From positions 64,276,707-64,340,706 of the forward strand of contig NC_059473.1 of NCBI RefSeq assembly GCF_018139145.2: DNA of 64,000 nucleotides. The letters run 5' to 3'. Positions 36,201 to 48,840 of this stretch are shown here, piece by piece. Source of the DNA: Gymnogyps californianus (taxonomy: Eukaryota; Chordata; Aves; Accipitriformes; Cathartidae). Position numbers and translations under genes: made by a program. The notes beneath the pieces are model-generated. The model was not told the DNA's origin and searched no databases. It worked only from the letters and a program-made list of their open reading frames with translations. The stretch's first letter is position 1, and each line of letters begins with the position of its first letter.

Positions 36201-38734
36201 ACTTGTAAAAACATACTGTGTTAGTTCAAGGGGGTTTATTGCTTGGAGTACAAAATATGTGCATTAGGAACAATACTGCTGCGCATAAGGAATAGAAACG
36301 AGAGGAGGTCTGAGAGAGGGAAATAAGCAACTTCAGAAGAAAACTGCTGTCTGGGGGAGACTTGCAAGAATGTGGCAATTAGAAATTGGAACTTAAGAAG
36401 AAGGAACAGAAGATAGTGAGAAGGCGTGTTAGAGCAGAGCTTTGGTGGCTTCAGTCATGTTGTTTAGACTTTAGAAATTGAGATATTTAACCACTTCACT
36501 TTTTAATACCTTTAAGTTTTGTGCCATTTACAGGAGCTTTTTGGATGAACTCTTAGAACCCACGAGGAATATTCTCCTGTGTCTCTCCAGTAACTCGTAA
36601 CTCGGTACTGTCCTAACTCTGAGCTACAGCCCAGAAAGGTCCGTATCACCTATGGCTTGCAGTGCTGTTGGGATAGATGAAGCTTTGGTTCCCTAACTTC
36701 TGGCACAGGTCTTCAGAGGGCACCTGTATAGTTGTTGTCTGTTGCAACACGCACCTCTGCCTTGATACAGTCCGCTCCAGCCTCTTCATCTGGCGCAAAA
36801 CAGCTAGAGCAGAGATGAGAATTTCACACCAAGCACTGAGCTGCTGTTTTGAATATTAAATATCATGATCCTTTTCTTACACGTAGATGTGTTCTACTCA
36901 CACTGGTTTTGGCAAGAGTTTTGTCCTTTGTTCAGTCTGTTGTATGCCGGTTGCTTCTGCCTTCCCCTTCAGAAGGGTCTGTTTTCCAGCAGCGACGTGT
37001 ATACGTAGAGTCCCGGTCCTGCAAGCTGCTTGGAGTAGACAGACCCCTATACTCAAAGCTCCAGCAAAGTCAGCAAGGATTAGGCTTTCAGCAGCAACAT
37101 CATGGCTGTAGTTTATACGTTAGTGTATACTAACTTTGAAGACTGGAAAATTTTTTTCTAGCTTGCACGCATAAATGAAAATGATAGCTCTGAGTTTCAT
37201 CTAAAGCTCCAGCCACCTGATTTTTTGTGAGGACTTTGTCAGGCCAAAGGAATTTGCAGTATGTTTGGCTGTAGCAAGCAAGTTTACAAGTCCTGTCTAA
37301 TGCTCAAATGCAAATACTCAGCAGAAACTGCAGATGCCACTTTTAGCGGAAAAATGTTTCCACACCGGTAAAGCAGTATCAGTAAAATCTATGCTCTGAG
37401 CAGACATGAAATTTTTGTTGCACTTACATTGCCTGCACAGGCAGGGAGTATAATAAACTAGTGTGTAGCAGCTGTAAATTTTCTGAGGATTTATCTAACC
37501 ACAAATACATCGAAATGGGGAAATAGGGCTATATTAAACTGTGCAAGATGCTGCTGGAACTCAGCCATTTCTGCAACATCCTGTAATTAATTTATTATGA
37601 CAGGTCTGGCAAACTGAAACACCCAATACACTTGCGACAGACTGTTATGATATAGCTGTTTGAAAACTCTGTAGTCACATAAAATGCAGGTATAGCTGGA
37701 ACAGAAAAAAAAAAAAAAAGCCCAATATTACCATTATTTCTCTGAATCTAGAAATCTTTCCCAGACTCACATTCACCAACATCATGGAGTGTCCATGGCC
37801 AAGTCAGTGCAGGCAGAGTACTAGCTGGAAAGGAAATTGTTGCAGAATATATTGGCTTAGATCCTACTCTTCTGGGAGTCAGAAGGAGAGTTAATGATGT
37901 TCTGTGGACATGTTCAACTGAGGAACCTCTTTTCACACATTTTGTGAGTCAGTGCAGGCCCTAGCCGTGTGTTTTGGTGATGAAATTAAGAAGTGGAGCT
38001 GAGACACTCAGTGCTGGTTTAACTTTTTTCTTGATCAGTCCATATTTTTGTATCTCTGCCCATGTTAAAGACACTCAGTTTTGTTTAATAATAGTGAGAG
38101 AGTTCCAATGAAATTGTCTGTGAGTTGAAAAGAGAATTAGTACAAATTTCTCAGAAATCAATTTTTTCATGTCTCTCACTGCTTAGTTCTTACAAAGATG
38201 ACTAGAGTAGGTCCTCCATGCATTCAACTGCTTATGCTAAATTTGTTGCCTCGGCTCTCAGTTAAAATGAAGAAATACTGAATTTCATCTTTTTCTGGGG
38301 ATACCTTCAGTCTTGAATACCTGCTGTTAATCCACAGCTAAACATAGCCAATTCAGCACTGCACAACTGTATAATTTGAAGAAAAATCCTCTTTCTCCCC
38401 TCCCAAATTTTGATAAGTAGAATAGGTTGGTTTGCTTCCTTGCTTGCACTGCGTGTTTTAATGTGCACAAGTTAAGCCTTCGCGTATCCATTACTGCAGG
38501 TGAGCAGTGCAGAGTAAATGCAAGTAGTTATCATCACCAAGTGTTACTCACTTGGCAGTGGTTTATTATGGACTGTAATTGTTCCCTTAGTTCCACTTCG
38601 ATGTTTTTATTTTGCCATTGCATCATCAGCCATTTTTTTTCACTGTATGTCATCAGGATTTTGACACCTTTGTAGAGACACTGTATAAAGCAACTTAATT
38701 TTATGTTCCGCATGAATTTTAGCACTCAATGGGG
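33286..38734. other. AHI1-MYB intergenic, first block
   Basis: No gene supported. The ORFs here (for example 33,854-34,153, 35,404-35,670, 36,849-37,133) are short, in several frames, and lack domains or splice context. A MIR-like scrap (TTTTATAGATGTGGAAACTG) lies near 36,040. Downstream of AHI1 in mouse and human this interval is non-coding. Confidence 0.5.
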
Positions 38735-38920
38735 ATATACAGTCATGGATGTAGTAGTGACATCAGCCCAAGGCTCATTAAAATAAATGCCATCTAAAGC
38801 CAAGCTCTAGCAGCCTGCATAAGCCTGTAATAAGCTTACACAGGGGTGGTTAATCCCCATTGTGATTTGGTATAATGTTATAATGAGAAAGTGACATCAG
38901 GGAGAGGGCAGAAGGGGCAG
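38735..38920. promoter_or_regulatory. Candidate conserved non-coding element
   Basis: A repeat-poor block with an 11-base word, AGTGACATCAG, present twice (38,756-38,766 and 38,890-38,900) and framing homeodomain-like sites (CATTAAAATAAAT, GGTTAATCCCC) and a TAATGTTATAATG stretch. This density of clean motifs is the look of an enhancer, but no experimental or alignment evidence is visible here. Confidence 0.3.
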
Positions 38921-41900
38921 TAAATGCGCTCTGCAGTGTGGCCAAGGGCTCCTACCATCCCTCCTGCTTAACCAACAGCATGACCGGAGCTGATCAGGCC
39001 CGGGTTACAACAGAGGGCGACTAAAAATGGCTTTTCTGTTAACTGAGGTGGAATGCTACAGTGCAATAAATATCTTGGGGTGGCTTTCCTTGGTGATGCA
39101 GCATGGATGTGCGCAGGCAGACAGAAGGTGTGGAGCAACATGTGGCCCTCCGCTGGCTTGCTGTCCAATGAAGGGTACGGCCTTGCAGGTCCTGTTCACC
39201 GAAGGAAACATCCCGGAATCGGGACTCCCCATTTAGACCCCAAAGCTCCTAATTTGTTGCCTGCATCCAAAGGTTTGGATGAGAATCAGGTGGGCTGCCC
39301 CAGGGGCAGGTCAGTAGGCAGCAGGGCACACTCACTCCTCAGACGGGGGGGCACCCAGGGCACGCTCCTCAGAGAGGGGGCTGCAGGTTGGTGCTGAGCA
39401 GGGCCAGGGCTTGGGCTTCCTGCTCCCCAGGGATGCGCTCCAGTCTCTGAGCCGGCACAGGGAAGGAGGGTGGAAGCTCTAGACAGCACTTTTTGCTGCA
39501 TGCTTGGTTGAAGTGGTAGCTACAGCTGCTTTTTTCTTGCCGTTCTTTCAGTCAGGGTTAGATTTTCTCTCTGAAAGCAGAAAAAGCCCTCGATGGCAGC
39601 TCTTTGAGTCCAGCGTCTCTGGCATTTTGCCCTTTATACTCTTTAGCAACAAAATAGTGTACGTTTTCGGTTCACATTTGGAAACCTGGGCACCTGGCTT
39701 TTGCTGAGACTCACTTGAGGCAGTGTTTTTGACATCAGGTTCATGGGCCAAGGGGTACAGACTCGGCTGCCTCCAGTTAGGTCCCTGAGTAGCCTCAATT
39801 CATAGGGAAAAAAGATGTCTGATAATTTCCAGTTTCTGGTTGTTAGTCAGGTTCTGTGCTGAAGGACGGAGACCCGTGTAGACATGGTCTAAGGTGCAAT
39901 TTCCTGATTGGTTTGTGCTATCATCTAGCAACAGCTTGATTCAGTTTGCTTCATCAGAAGAGCTAATATTTTTGACAATGCTTAGCATTCGCTGGTATTT
40001 TGCATGCCAGTGAAACAGGAGGCAATACAGGACTAGTAATGCTGATGGTGAGGTCATACCACTACCAACAAAGATTTCTCCTGAGCCATGAAAAACCAGG
40101 AGGAGAAAGCTGTAAGACTCAAATCTCTTTCAGCCTAAATGTACTTACTGGGCCTGCCACCAAAGATGATGAACCTAATGTTTAGCTCAGGTTGCTTATT
40201 CTAAGAACAAGTTTTGTGTGGAGAGGAAAGAGTGACTAGTGCAGCACATTGGGGTTGACACACTGGTCAAACACTGTCAAAGTTCAGTCTTTTTGTAGGC
40301 TGAGGTTGCTTCACTGAGTCATTTGAACTCCACCAGTTTCCCACGCTAAGAGCAGCGCTGTAACATCTGTGAATGTTTTGGGGTATCTTTTTTTTTTCTG
40401 GTTTTGTTCCTTTTTTGAATGTGTGGTAACACATATTGGAAACTTATCTCTGTATCATTGAAGAAACCTGTTCCTAATTCGTTTGAACTGTTGGTATCTT
40501 TTTCTGGAACACTGCCATCTTTTCCTAGAGCTAGAATCAGCTAAGTTTAGATACCTGCTTTCTTAGGACCCAACAATGGACCGGCACAGCTTCCAAATTT
40601 GAAGATGCACATATTTGTGCCTGAAACTGTAGCTGAATGGTGGTTAACCTCACTTGCAGCGTTCCTTTGTGACTTGGAGTTTCTTGGCATGAGTACATCT
40701 TGCAGGGTCAGGTTGAATCCTGTGAGTTGAGTAAGAGTTTAGTGAGAAAGAAGAAGAGAAAAAGAGAATTCGCTTGTCTTTTGAACCTGTGCAAAACCAG
40801 TGGAGAAATGCTTGAGCAGCGCACTGGTAGTCTCTTCGCTGCACGGTGCAGCAGTGTGGAAAACAGGCCCTGCTATGCGCGGATTTGTAAGCAGTGGCAA
40901 ATGTCACACGGGATTAAGGGCTCCTGGAAGGACACACAATTTGTGGTGCTGCTCCCATTCTCCCTCCCAGCCGCCCTCAGTTCCCCGCTGGCCTCCCGCC
41001 TCCTCTGTAAAACTCCAGCTGAAATGGAGAAATGGGATGGGTGGCAGCGTGCCAGATGCCCGGGCATCAAATGCCGCTTATCTCTCTGGTGGACACCCTG
41101 CCGTCCATCCCCAGCGTGACTCACTTCTTCATGCACTCATGCCTCGTGTAACTCAAAGAACTTATTCACTCCTGGACAAATTTCTGCAAATATTGATATA
41201 GCTGCCTTGTTTTGTACCGGCCCTTTTGAAGGTTGGCTTTTTTGTTTAGGTTGGTTGGCTAGTTATTTGCCACTATCATTATAACTTTCTTTGACTAGAA
41301 AGGTGTGAGTAGAACTGGTTTTTGCTGCTTCTGTCCTAAGGTGCTGAAGTATCTGCTCTAGGATGAAAAGCATTTGAAAATGCTTTGGAAAGTTAAATTT
41401 AAAGTTGTGATCTGGAATCTTAGTGCTGTCTGAAAATCAAGAAAACAATTTGTCAAAAGATGTTGAAATGATTGTTTCCATTTTGTTGGGTTTAATTTAC
41501 AGCTGGTTTTGTGACTTTTAACTGAAATCAGATTAATTAACTTTAATCTGAAACTGTTGTCTAAATACTCCATGACCTAATTCATTAGCCTAAGTTATGT
41601 TTTATCAGTATTTACTAAAAAATACCAGCAGTGATTTTACAATAATTCTGAAAAAAATAGTAATTACATTGTCACGGAAATGTTGACAATGTTGAGTTTT
41701 TCACTGAGAACTTCTGTGCTTATTTAAAGACCATTTTTTAGGAAAAATCTTTGGATGAAAAATGCTGATGTTGAATACTTGAATGAATTTGCTTCTTTGG
41801 CAGTATAACTGGTCTAAGTGAATAAGACTGCATAATAAGTGTGACAAATTTTGATTTCAGTACGATTTTTTATACTGTCTCATATGATATTTTTTATAAG

Positions 41901-42029
41901 CAAAGGGGGGAAATATGGTCTAGATGAAACTATCACAAGGAGTTGATGCATAACTAATTAAAAAAGAAAAGCTGCATTCAAAAAAGAGTTACCCAAGTTT
42001 AGTTATCATACCAGGGAGATATTGCAAGT
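38921..42029. other. AHI1-MYB intergenic, second block
   Basis: Contains two GC-rich stretches (39,160-39,480 and 40,800-41,130) in which long open frames appear on both strands. None has a recognisable domain, and their overlap on opposite strands points to base composition. No gene supported. Confidence 0.5.
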
Positions 42030-42660
42030 GAGGTCCCTGAGGTCAGTTCTCTGTCACTTCTGTTCACTATTTCCATTAATGAGCTGGACGATGTAGTAGT
42101 ATTTATAAAACTTGTGCGTGACATCAGCCGTTTGCAGGCTCTTTGCAGGATGTGATCAGAATTAAAAATTATTTTGGAAAATGGAAGTAATGGTGCAAAT
42201 CAGTAAAATAGCAGCCAGTAAGATTTGTGCTGAGTAGAGGAAGAAGGAACCAAAGGCAAAAATATAAAATGCCTTTTCAGTTTTATTGCAGAAAAGCGTT
42301 AAAGGTAAAAGGTCAAACGCAAACTAAGTGAATCAACAACACATTATGTCTGTTTGAAAAAAAGGCCATCTAAGTGTTGATATCAGCAGGGATGAAATGT
42401 GTAAGATCAGAAGATGATTACTTCTTTCCAAGTTATGCTGGTGAAGCTTCAGCAGGAATACTTTGCTTTAGTTTTGGGCACCGCATACTGAAACCGGTAG
42501 ACAAACTGAAGAGGGTCCAGGGAACAGCAGTGCGGGTGACAAGAGATTTAGAAACCTATGAGGAATGTGCAAGGAATTGGATCTGTAAGTGTAGAAAAGA
42601 GATAAGGAATTGGAGACATGATAGGAGTGCTTAACTGTGCATAGGTTTTTACAGAAAGCA
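42030..42660 (+). mobile_element. Ancient, heavily decayed CR1/L3-type LINE fragment
   Basis: Two separated pieces read like a CR1-family reverse transcriptase. At about 42,040-42,130 is LLFTISINELDDV, then an eroded motif C region. At 42,450-42,560 is ILCFSFGHRILKP with DKLKRVQGTAVRVTRDLE, corresponding to the EYCVQFW and LERVQRRATK region of CR1. The order and spacing are right for one element. It is far more diverged than the intron copy at 21.8-23.6 kb. The 86-codon ORF at 42,374-42,634 is a remnant of this element. Confidence 0.6.
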
Positions 42661-45195
42661 AGAGGTTAGGCAGCCCTGTTTGATACGATCTATGTCCATG
42701 TGATTTTGTTACAAAGCATGTCTATTATTTTTTCTCTCTCTCGTGGACAAGCTTAGTTTTATCTGACAGCAGTGTGACGGAGCAAAAAAGAAGTATTTCT
42801 GGGGCTATTTAAATTAGATGGTCATATATTTCCTTTCTTTCTCTGTGTTATGCGTACTATTATTAGTTGCCTTTTTCTTCCTCTAAAATAGCATCTGTAA
42901 GACCCACTAGATCAGTGTTGGTGCTTAACAACCATTCTTTGAGAAAAAATGACAGTGAAAATGTTTTATTCATTATGTCCTCTGTCATAAATCTCTAACT
43001 GGAGCAAAAATCCTGACCCCGAGTCTTTCTCCAGAACTCAAGAGCCCATGGCTATTCAGTTTTAATCGTGCTGTTCCAATGATTTACGGCATGGCCTTGG
43101 GTAAATTGAACCTCCACCTCAATTTCCTTGTCTTTAGCTGGAGATACTATTTCTCCTGCGGACAGCCTGAGAGCTAATCTGTGTAAGACTGCCTTGACAA
43201 TGTACAGTCCTCAAGCCCTTGTCTAGCAGAATCTTAAAAGTTTAGCTGTCACGTACCTATATGACTCGGTAAGTAGTTGGAAAATAGTCCATATTTATGG
43301 TGGGACTAAGTTTTGAGGGTTTTTTTTTTAAAGTACTTCTGTAAACTCGTGTTTTTCAGTCTTATGGCTTGGCTAGGCAATTTTGATTATCTTATTTTTG
43401 GGTCTGGCAATATCAGACAGGAGATGAAAAAGCTCTGAAAAAGGCCTTTGTTTCTAAGGGTGGATTATTCAGCTGTAGTTGGAGACTATAACTTATTACA
43501 ATACACTCTGCCCTGGCAGCTGTAATAGACTGTAGAGCAAGCCCCACTGGAGCTCCAAAAATCTGGGATGGGAGTCTGGCCAGAAAAACTCAAAGCCTTG
43601 AAGTATGTTCCATGGCAAGGAAAGAGAGGTTACTTTTCCCCTCAGGTTTCTTGCATTCATAAGTGATAATTACCATCAAAACAGAGAGAGAAGATAAATG
43701 CTGGATAAGCTGGCAAGGAAAGGACCCAAGTTGCTGTCCCCCACAAACAGGAATGCCTGCCTAGCATATTGGACGGTGTGCCAATTTGATAACAAAGCAG
43801 AAATGCGTTAAGAAGTAGTTGAGGAGACCATGCTTATTTTACAGTACGTGAGATAATAATGCCGTATCAAAAGAGCAGAGGGTTGTGCTGCGATTCCAGT
43901 GTTTATCTCAATTGTAAGCACGCCCTCATTAAGGGGTGGAAGTATCTTTGGATTGAAACAGGACTAATAAAGGCTGTAACCACTTAGGCTTTTGAAAAAT
44001 ATGCAGCCTGATACTGTGATAGGAGAGGAGGGTATTCCTGGTGGGTCCTGACCTATGCACCTTCAGTTCACTAATTCACTGAGCAGTATGTTTAAACTAA
44101 AATAAATACCACAGTCCAATTGGAAATGTCTCATTGTTGGAGAACTTGGCCTTTTTTCATGTCCATTTTTCTTCTTTTGTGATCTCAGTCGGTGAATGGG
44201 TTTTAATGATCTCACATTTTTTCTCAATGGGGGAATCTTTCTCCGCAACTCAGAATTAGCACTATTTCTGTTCAGGAAATAACGTAGTCAGTGAATGCAA
44301 CCATTTGGTGGAAAGGAGGGAAATAATAGTCAGGAAATTAACTACACCATGTTTTAGTTGGGTTATTTTCCCCACCCTTTCCCATTCCCACAAACCCTCT
44401 GAAAGCACCAAATCTACTCCAAGTATTAGTCTGAGAAATCGCTTTTTGCTTGCAAGTAAAATGTATTTGCTCCAGCTGTATTTTAGTTTTATACTACACA
44501 GAGTACATACAGATTTTATGGCATATATGTTGAATAATCCCACCAGCCATTAAAATAATTAGAGTTTTGGTGGCAAACGACGGAAGCCGGACATTTCTTT
44601 TAAAGGGGCTGCTGATGTAAAGCTGAATGCACTCAATCAACATATTTTATTGTCCATAGTGTGCTGTACACTTGGCCCTGAGAAGGCTCCTCTACTGTCT
44701 GCTCCAAAGTGCTGGAGCAGCTTTAGGGATAACTTCCATCCCACACTCCTTACCCAGGCCGAGCCCCTGTTAACTTTAAAATGTGGAAGTTCTGCAAGCG
44801 TAAATATTTACATGCTTCATTGCTGGGCAAGTCTCGTTGAAGTCAGTGGGAGCTCCTGGGCTTAACTGCTCTGGAATATCCGAACAAGGGCTCTGATTCC
44901 CCTCTGCCTGAGTTTTCGCTGCGGCTTCGATGGCAGCCGGATTTTAGAGGGTCTAAATAAGAAAGAGAAGCACAAATAGGCTGGGCCTGAGTCGTGCCAG
45001 CCCCTTGCCCAGCTTTCTGCACGCACAGCACTTCTTGGGTGCCCCTGAGCCGCTGCCCTTACATGCTGCCTGTGGTGGCAGAGGGAAAGTGTAACTTCAG
45101 ACTCTGGCTTCTCAGTTGCTGGTACCTCGTGTAGGTCATGCTGACAGCACCTATTGTTCTGAAGCATTTGAAGGGCATCCAAGTTTTGGCATCAT
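42661..45195. other. AHI1-MYB intergenic, third block
   Basis: Holds the MIR-like element at 43,060-43,230 and the dispersed core TTGAAGTCAGTGGGAGCTC at 44,837-44,855. Otherwise unique-looking sequence without a supported gene. TTATC/GATA-type words occur around 43,850-43,960. Confidence 0.5.
43060..43230 (+). mobile_element. MIR-like (CORE-SINE) fossil
   Basis: The sequence CATGGCCTTGGGTAAATTGA followed by CCTCAATTTCCTTGTCTTTA and GGAGATACTATTTCTCC parallels the MIR core and its downstream part (GTGACCTTGGGCAAGTCA, CCTCAGTTTCC, GGGGATAATAATACCT) in the correct order and spacing. Divergence is high, as expected for an element shared by amniotes. Confidence 0.7.
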
Positions 45196-45460
45196 TAGAT
45201 TATTGCCATGGTGCTCGGACTGCAGATCCTGTACAATAAAGGAGTTTTACTTTGTGTTCAATCACTATGAGCTGTTATCTGCAGCTTTCATCTAGTCTCC
45301 ATTAATGAAAGAACAAATCATTCCAGGGACTAAATAGATGTTTGACCATTCAAATATATGCAAAGTGATATGATTTATGAATGGGAGGAAGTCGTTTTGC
45401 AAGCCTAGAATTCCATTTGCTGTGGAATTTCAATTTAACAGTGTAAATCCAGTTAAATCC
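45196..45460. promoter_or_regulatory. Candidate conserved non-coding element
   Basis: A repeat-poor, AT-rich block with an internal GATA-type word (GTTATCTGCAGC near 45,274), CATTAATGAAAG and ATATGCAAAGTGATATGATTT (an octamer-like ATATGCAAAG). It has no ORF. The motif content suggests an enhancer. This is pattern reading only. Confidence 0.25.
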
Positions 45461-45739
45461 TGAAATATTAGACTTAAGAGCCCTTCACAGCCAGAGAGCA
45501 GGTTTTGTCATACTACTCTACCAAGCTGTACTGTCTTTCAGCTGAAGGCTCCTAATGACTGATATTTCTAAATCTCATTCCATTTCATTAGAGGATGATT
45601 ATTTATTAACACTAACTATTAACATTGCTGCAAAGAGGAAAATAACAAACTATTCTCCATGATTTTGCTGATCGAAAAAGAAGGAATGGGCTTGAACTGC
45701 AGCAAGGAAGATTCAGGTAAGACTTTGAGAAAGCATCAC

Positions 45740-45905
45740 ATTAACAACAGAGAGGCCTGAAGAAACTGGGCATCTCCATCACTGTAGACATTCAAGAAGA
45801 GGTTAAGCAAATCTATTGCAGGAATGCTTCTTAGTCTTGATGCTGCCTAAAAGCATGAGGATGAACATAATGACCTCTTGAGATGCCTTCCAACTGTATT
45901 TTCTG
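45740..45905 (+). mobile_element. CR1 3'-end fragment, decayed
   Basis: The segment reads like the last 150 bases of CR1: GGGCATCTCCATCACTGTAG with GACATTCAAGAAGAGGTTAA (compare the usual CTCCATCCTTGGAGATATTCAA), and ATGACCTCTTGAGATGCCTT with CCAACTGTAT (compare GACCTCTTGAGGTCCCTTCCAACC). The terminal ATTCTATG repeats are eroded. Confidence 0.65.
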
Positions 45906-48529
45906 TTTTTATAGCCAACAAAATGTCCAAGATTTGCTGTTGAAGTGTCTTGGCAAGGGAAATGTTTTCCCTTTCACTGAGTCTGCACACGGCATCCTTC
46001 AAAGCAAGGGATATGGAAGGCACAACTGGCACAGCCGTGCAAGCTTAACTGCAGCACAGCCGACAATTGCCAAAGCATTGCATCACGGCCCGGCTTTCCA
46101 GCAGTTCCAGCCCCGTGGCAGGCTTCCACCTCTCGGGTCTGGAGGCATCGCTTTCCTTGACGCTGCTCCCGAGAAGCAGAGTGGGCGGTTTTGCTGAGGG
46201 CCAGGAATGTGACTGCAGCTCAAGAATCCCCAACTCCGGGCTGGCGAGGTGTTTTGAACTGGCTTGTTTGAAGTGAATCAGGTAGGGCTCAGCAGCTCCG
46301 ACACCAGCGCTGAACTGCTGCCGTACCAGCACGATGGAGCATTTCCCCCTCTTGCAGCCTGCCTAGTCCTTTTTGTCCCAGACCTACGCATTACTCTCTG
46401 TTTACTGCCTTATTTACAGTTACAGAGGCTTTGGTGGATCTGGGTTTGGGTTTTGTCACAGCTGGAGGGCAGCCGCAGAGTGTCCTTCCAAACTCTCCAC
46501 CCTGGAAACTGAGGCACAGAAATCATGAAAGCGGAAAGCTTGGCAGAAAAGCAGAGCAAGGCAGCGAGCATCTCCCTTATTTTTCATTCATACTCCTGTC
46601 TCTCCTCCTAATGTGGTCACACCAAAGAACGAAGGTAGAAACGAGCCCAGATGTTGCCTGCCTGTTTGACCTTTCTGTCCTGCCATCACTTGGCTTTTGG
46701 TGGTGGGTAGGAAGCTGTCAGTGTTTGTGACAAATCAGAGACGTGGTTAGGTCTAATCCAAGTTGCTATGGAAAAACTGATGTTGGGGGAAAACGTAACC
46801 TGGACCAAATATACTTTCTGCAAGGGAAGAAACTTCTCTGCTAGTGAAGTTAGACATGTGCTCATCATGTGATTGGAGAAGGAAAAAAGGCCAGTGCATT
46901 TTGAGAGGGCCATGTTGAGGTATCAGGTGACCACAGCAAGAGGCAAGGACCTTTCCCCCTCTGCGGCCACGGTGAGTGTGGCCCTGCAGGGCTGGAGGGA
47001 TTCGGAACAGCTCTGCCGTCACCAACGAGTGGCTTCCATGGAGGCTGTCAGAGAACTAAATATACCTTGGTTAATGACAGCCATTTAGCTAGAGAGGATG
47101 TGAAAATGAGGTAAATATTTGGAATACACAAATAATAATGATGGACATTTTCTTTTTAATGGAGGAGGTATAAATGGCAGGAATGAGATGAAAATGAGAA
47201 GCAAAACTTAAGCTCCATGTAAATGGAAAAATCCTAACATTGGGATTGTGGGATCATCTCCTCAGGGTAGTAGTGGAAGCCCATAGTTTAGGACTTGAAC
47301 AACCAGACAGAGAAGGAGCACAAGGCACCGCATCGCAGGGAACAGTCCTGCCTTTTGCAAGGACTGTTTGGATTTCCCCTGGCTTCTTTGAGGAAGAAAG
47401 TTAAAAGTCATAAGACTCCTTGGCCACCACTTCTCCTTGAGGATCTGAAGGAATGTTTAATGTTGACGGCTCAGCCGAACTGCAGCTTTGGGAATTCTTA
47501 TCTATCCTCAAATTCTTATCTTTAGTTTCAGTTGTTTATATTTCCTGACTTCCTGTCTACAGTGCTTATCCAAGTTTATTGTTCAGTTTTACTATTCCTT
47601 GTTTAACAACTGCTCCTTTACGCTCAGGAGTTGGCTGTGCTTCAGCAGTGGGTGATTTCTCTGTTTATCTTTACCACCTCATTCAGGTGTTAGAAGTAAC
47701 ATGCTAACCTTGGAACAGTCTCAGCGATCCCAAGATGCAAAGCTTTCCCATACTTTTGCTGTTTCTTTTTTACTTTTGTAGCAACCTTTTTATTTGTGGC
47801 ACAGTTCTGGACTAGGCATGATTATTGCATTTCTATACTCGTATAATTTTAAGCTTGGGTGGCAAGTTGGTGGGTTTTTTGGTGTTTTTTTCTCTGACCC
47901 ATCCTAGGCAAAAAAGGGTTAATTAGTCTCAGTAAAACATTGACAGTCACTAGGGACTGCTTCGACTGAGATGAAAAACAAGACTGCACCTGTATGCTGG
48001 CAACTTCAGATAGATTCTGGTCAACTATTTTTCTCTAGCGCTTTGTTCTGCCAGCTGCCTCAGTGTTTTGGATGCAGGTGGAAGGATGGACTTTGCTATC
48101 TATAAAAAAATTTAATGGTGAAGACCAACTTCCGCCTCACCTCCCTAGGGTTCAAAGTTATTGCATTGCCACATAGCATGGCAGAGCACAAAACAGGCAA
48201 CAGGCTGCACGTGCCTAGCCACCGCGTGGAGGTCTCGACTCAAAAGAAATAGCATGAGATTTTTCCCTCACTCCCTCCCTTCTTTCCTTTCTTTTTTGTC
48301 TTTTGAAAGAGGCAATGAATGCATGGAAGGAATCCCAAACTGAGTGACTGTCCACAGAAGGGACAAGCCGCCACTGTATAACACATACCATGCAATATCA
48401 TTAGTGTAGTTCCTCGACAGAGGAGCTGTTGCAGCTCTTCCAATAATCCAATGCAAGGCAAAGGATCACTTGGGAGCTCTAACTGTACAGCTTGATGTAT
48501 GCTCACAAAAGAAGTTCTACAGAGACCCT
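45906..48529. other. AHI1-MYB intergenic, fourth block
   Basis: A GC-rich part (46,080-46,330 and 46,930-47,050) gives overlapping ORFs on both strands that I treat as chance. Short MIR-like (about 46,500-46,540, GGAAACTGAGGCACAGAAAT) and CR1-like (about 47,225-47,345) remnants are visible. No gene supported. Confidence 0.45.
47225..47345 (+). repeat. Possible ancient CR1-like remnant
   Basis: GGGATTGTGGGATCATCTCC followed later by GGACTTGAACAACCAGACAG and a GGGAACAGTCCTGCC end recalls the 3' part of older CR1 lineages in which a wrong-frame tail of ORF2 and a short UTR remain. The similarity is weak. Confidence 0.35.
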
Positions 48530-48840
48530 ATAGATTTATGTCATAATGTGCTAGTGTATGATGAAAATAAATAGTCTCACCTGCCCGTGAAGGTACCTTC
48601 ATCGCCCATTGCGGAGCAGCAGATAACGCATAGACTCTTTGAAGGGGCGAGATCTATTCTCACGACAATACAATACTATTAAATAAATCTCATAACAGCA
48701 AATTCTGCTTGACACAATGGGAACTTTCTGGGGTTGTGTTACACTGTGTCACACAATAAGGCTCTCCTTGACATTTTGACTGCTGTTGTGATAGAAATAA
48801 ACAATAGTTTAACAGCAGTATTAAGAGCTAAGATATTTAA
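48530..48840. promoter_or_regulatory. Candidate conserved non-coding element
   Basis: Repeat-poor sequence without ORFs and with closely packed motif-like words: an E-box CACCTG near 48,580, AGATAA near 48,622, AATAAATCTCATAA near 48,682, the near-inverted TGTTACACTGTGTCACA near 48,740 and AACAATAG near 48,802. It stands out from the surrounding sequence by eye only. Confidence 0.25.

Noticed and set aside
40700..41201. Two overlapping plus-strand ORFs of 139 and 133 codons
   Set aside because: Different frames over the same GC-rich sequence, with a minus-strand ORF also open. No recognisable domain or splice sites.
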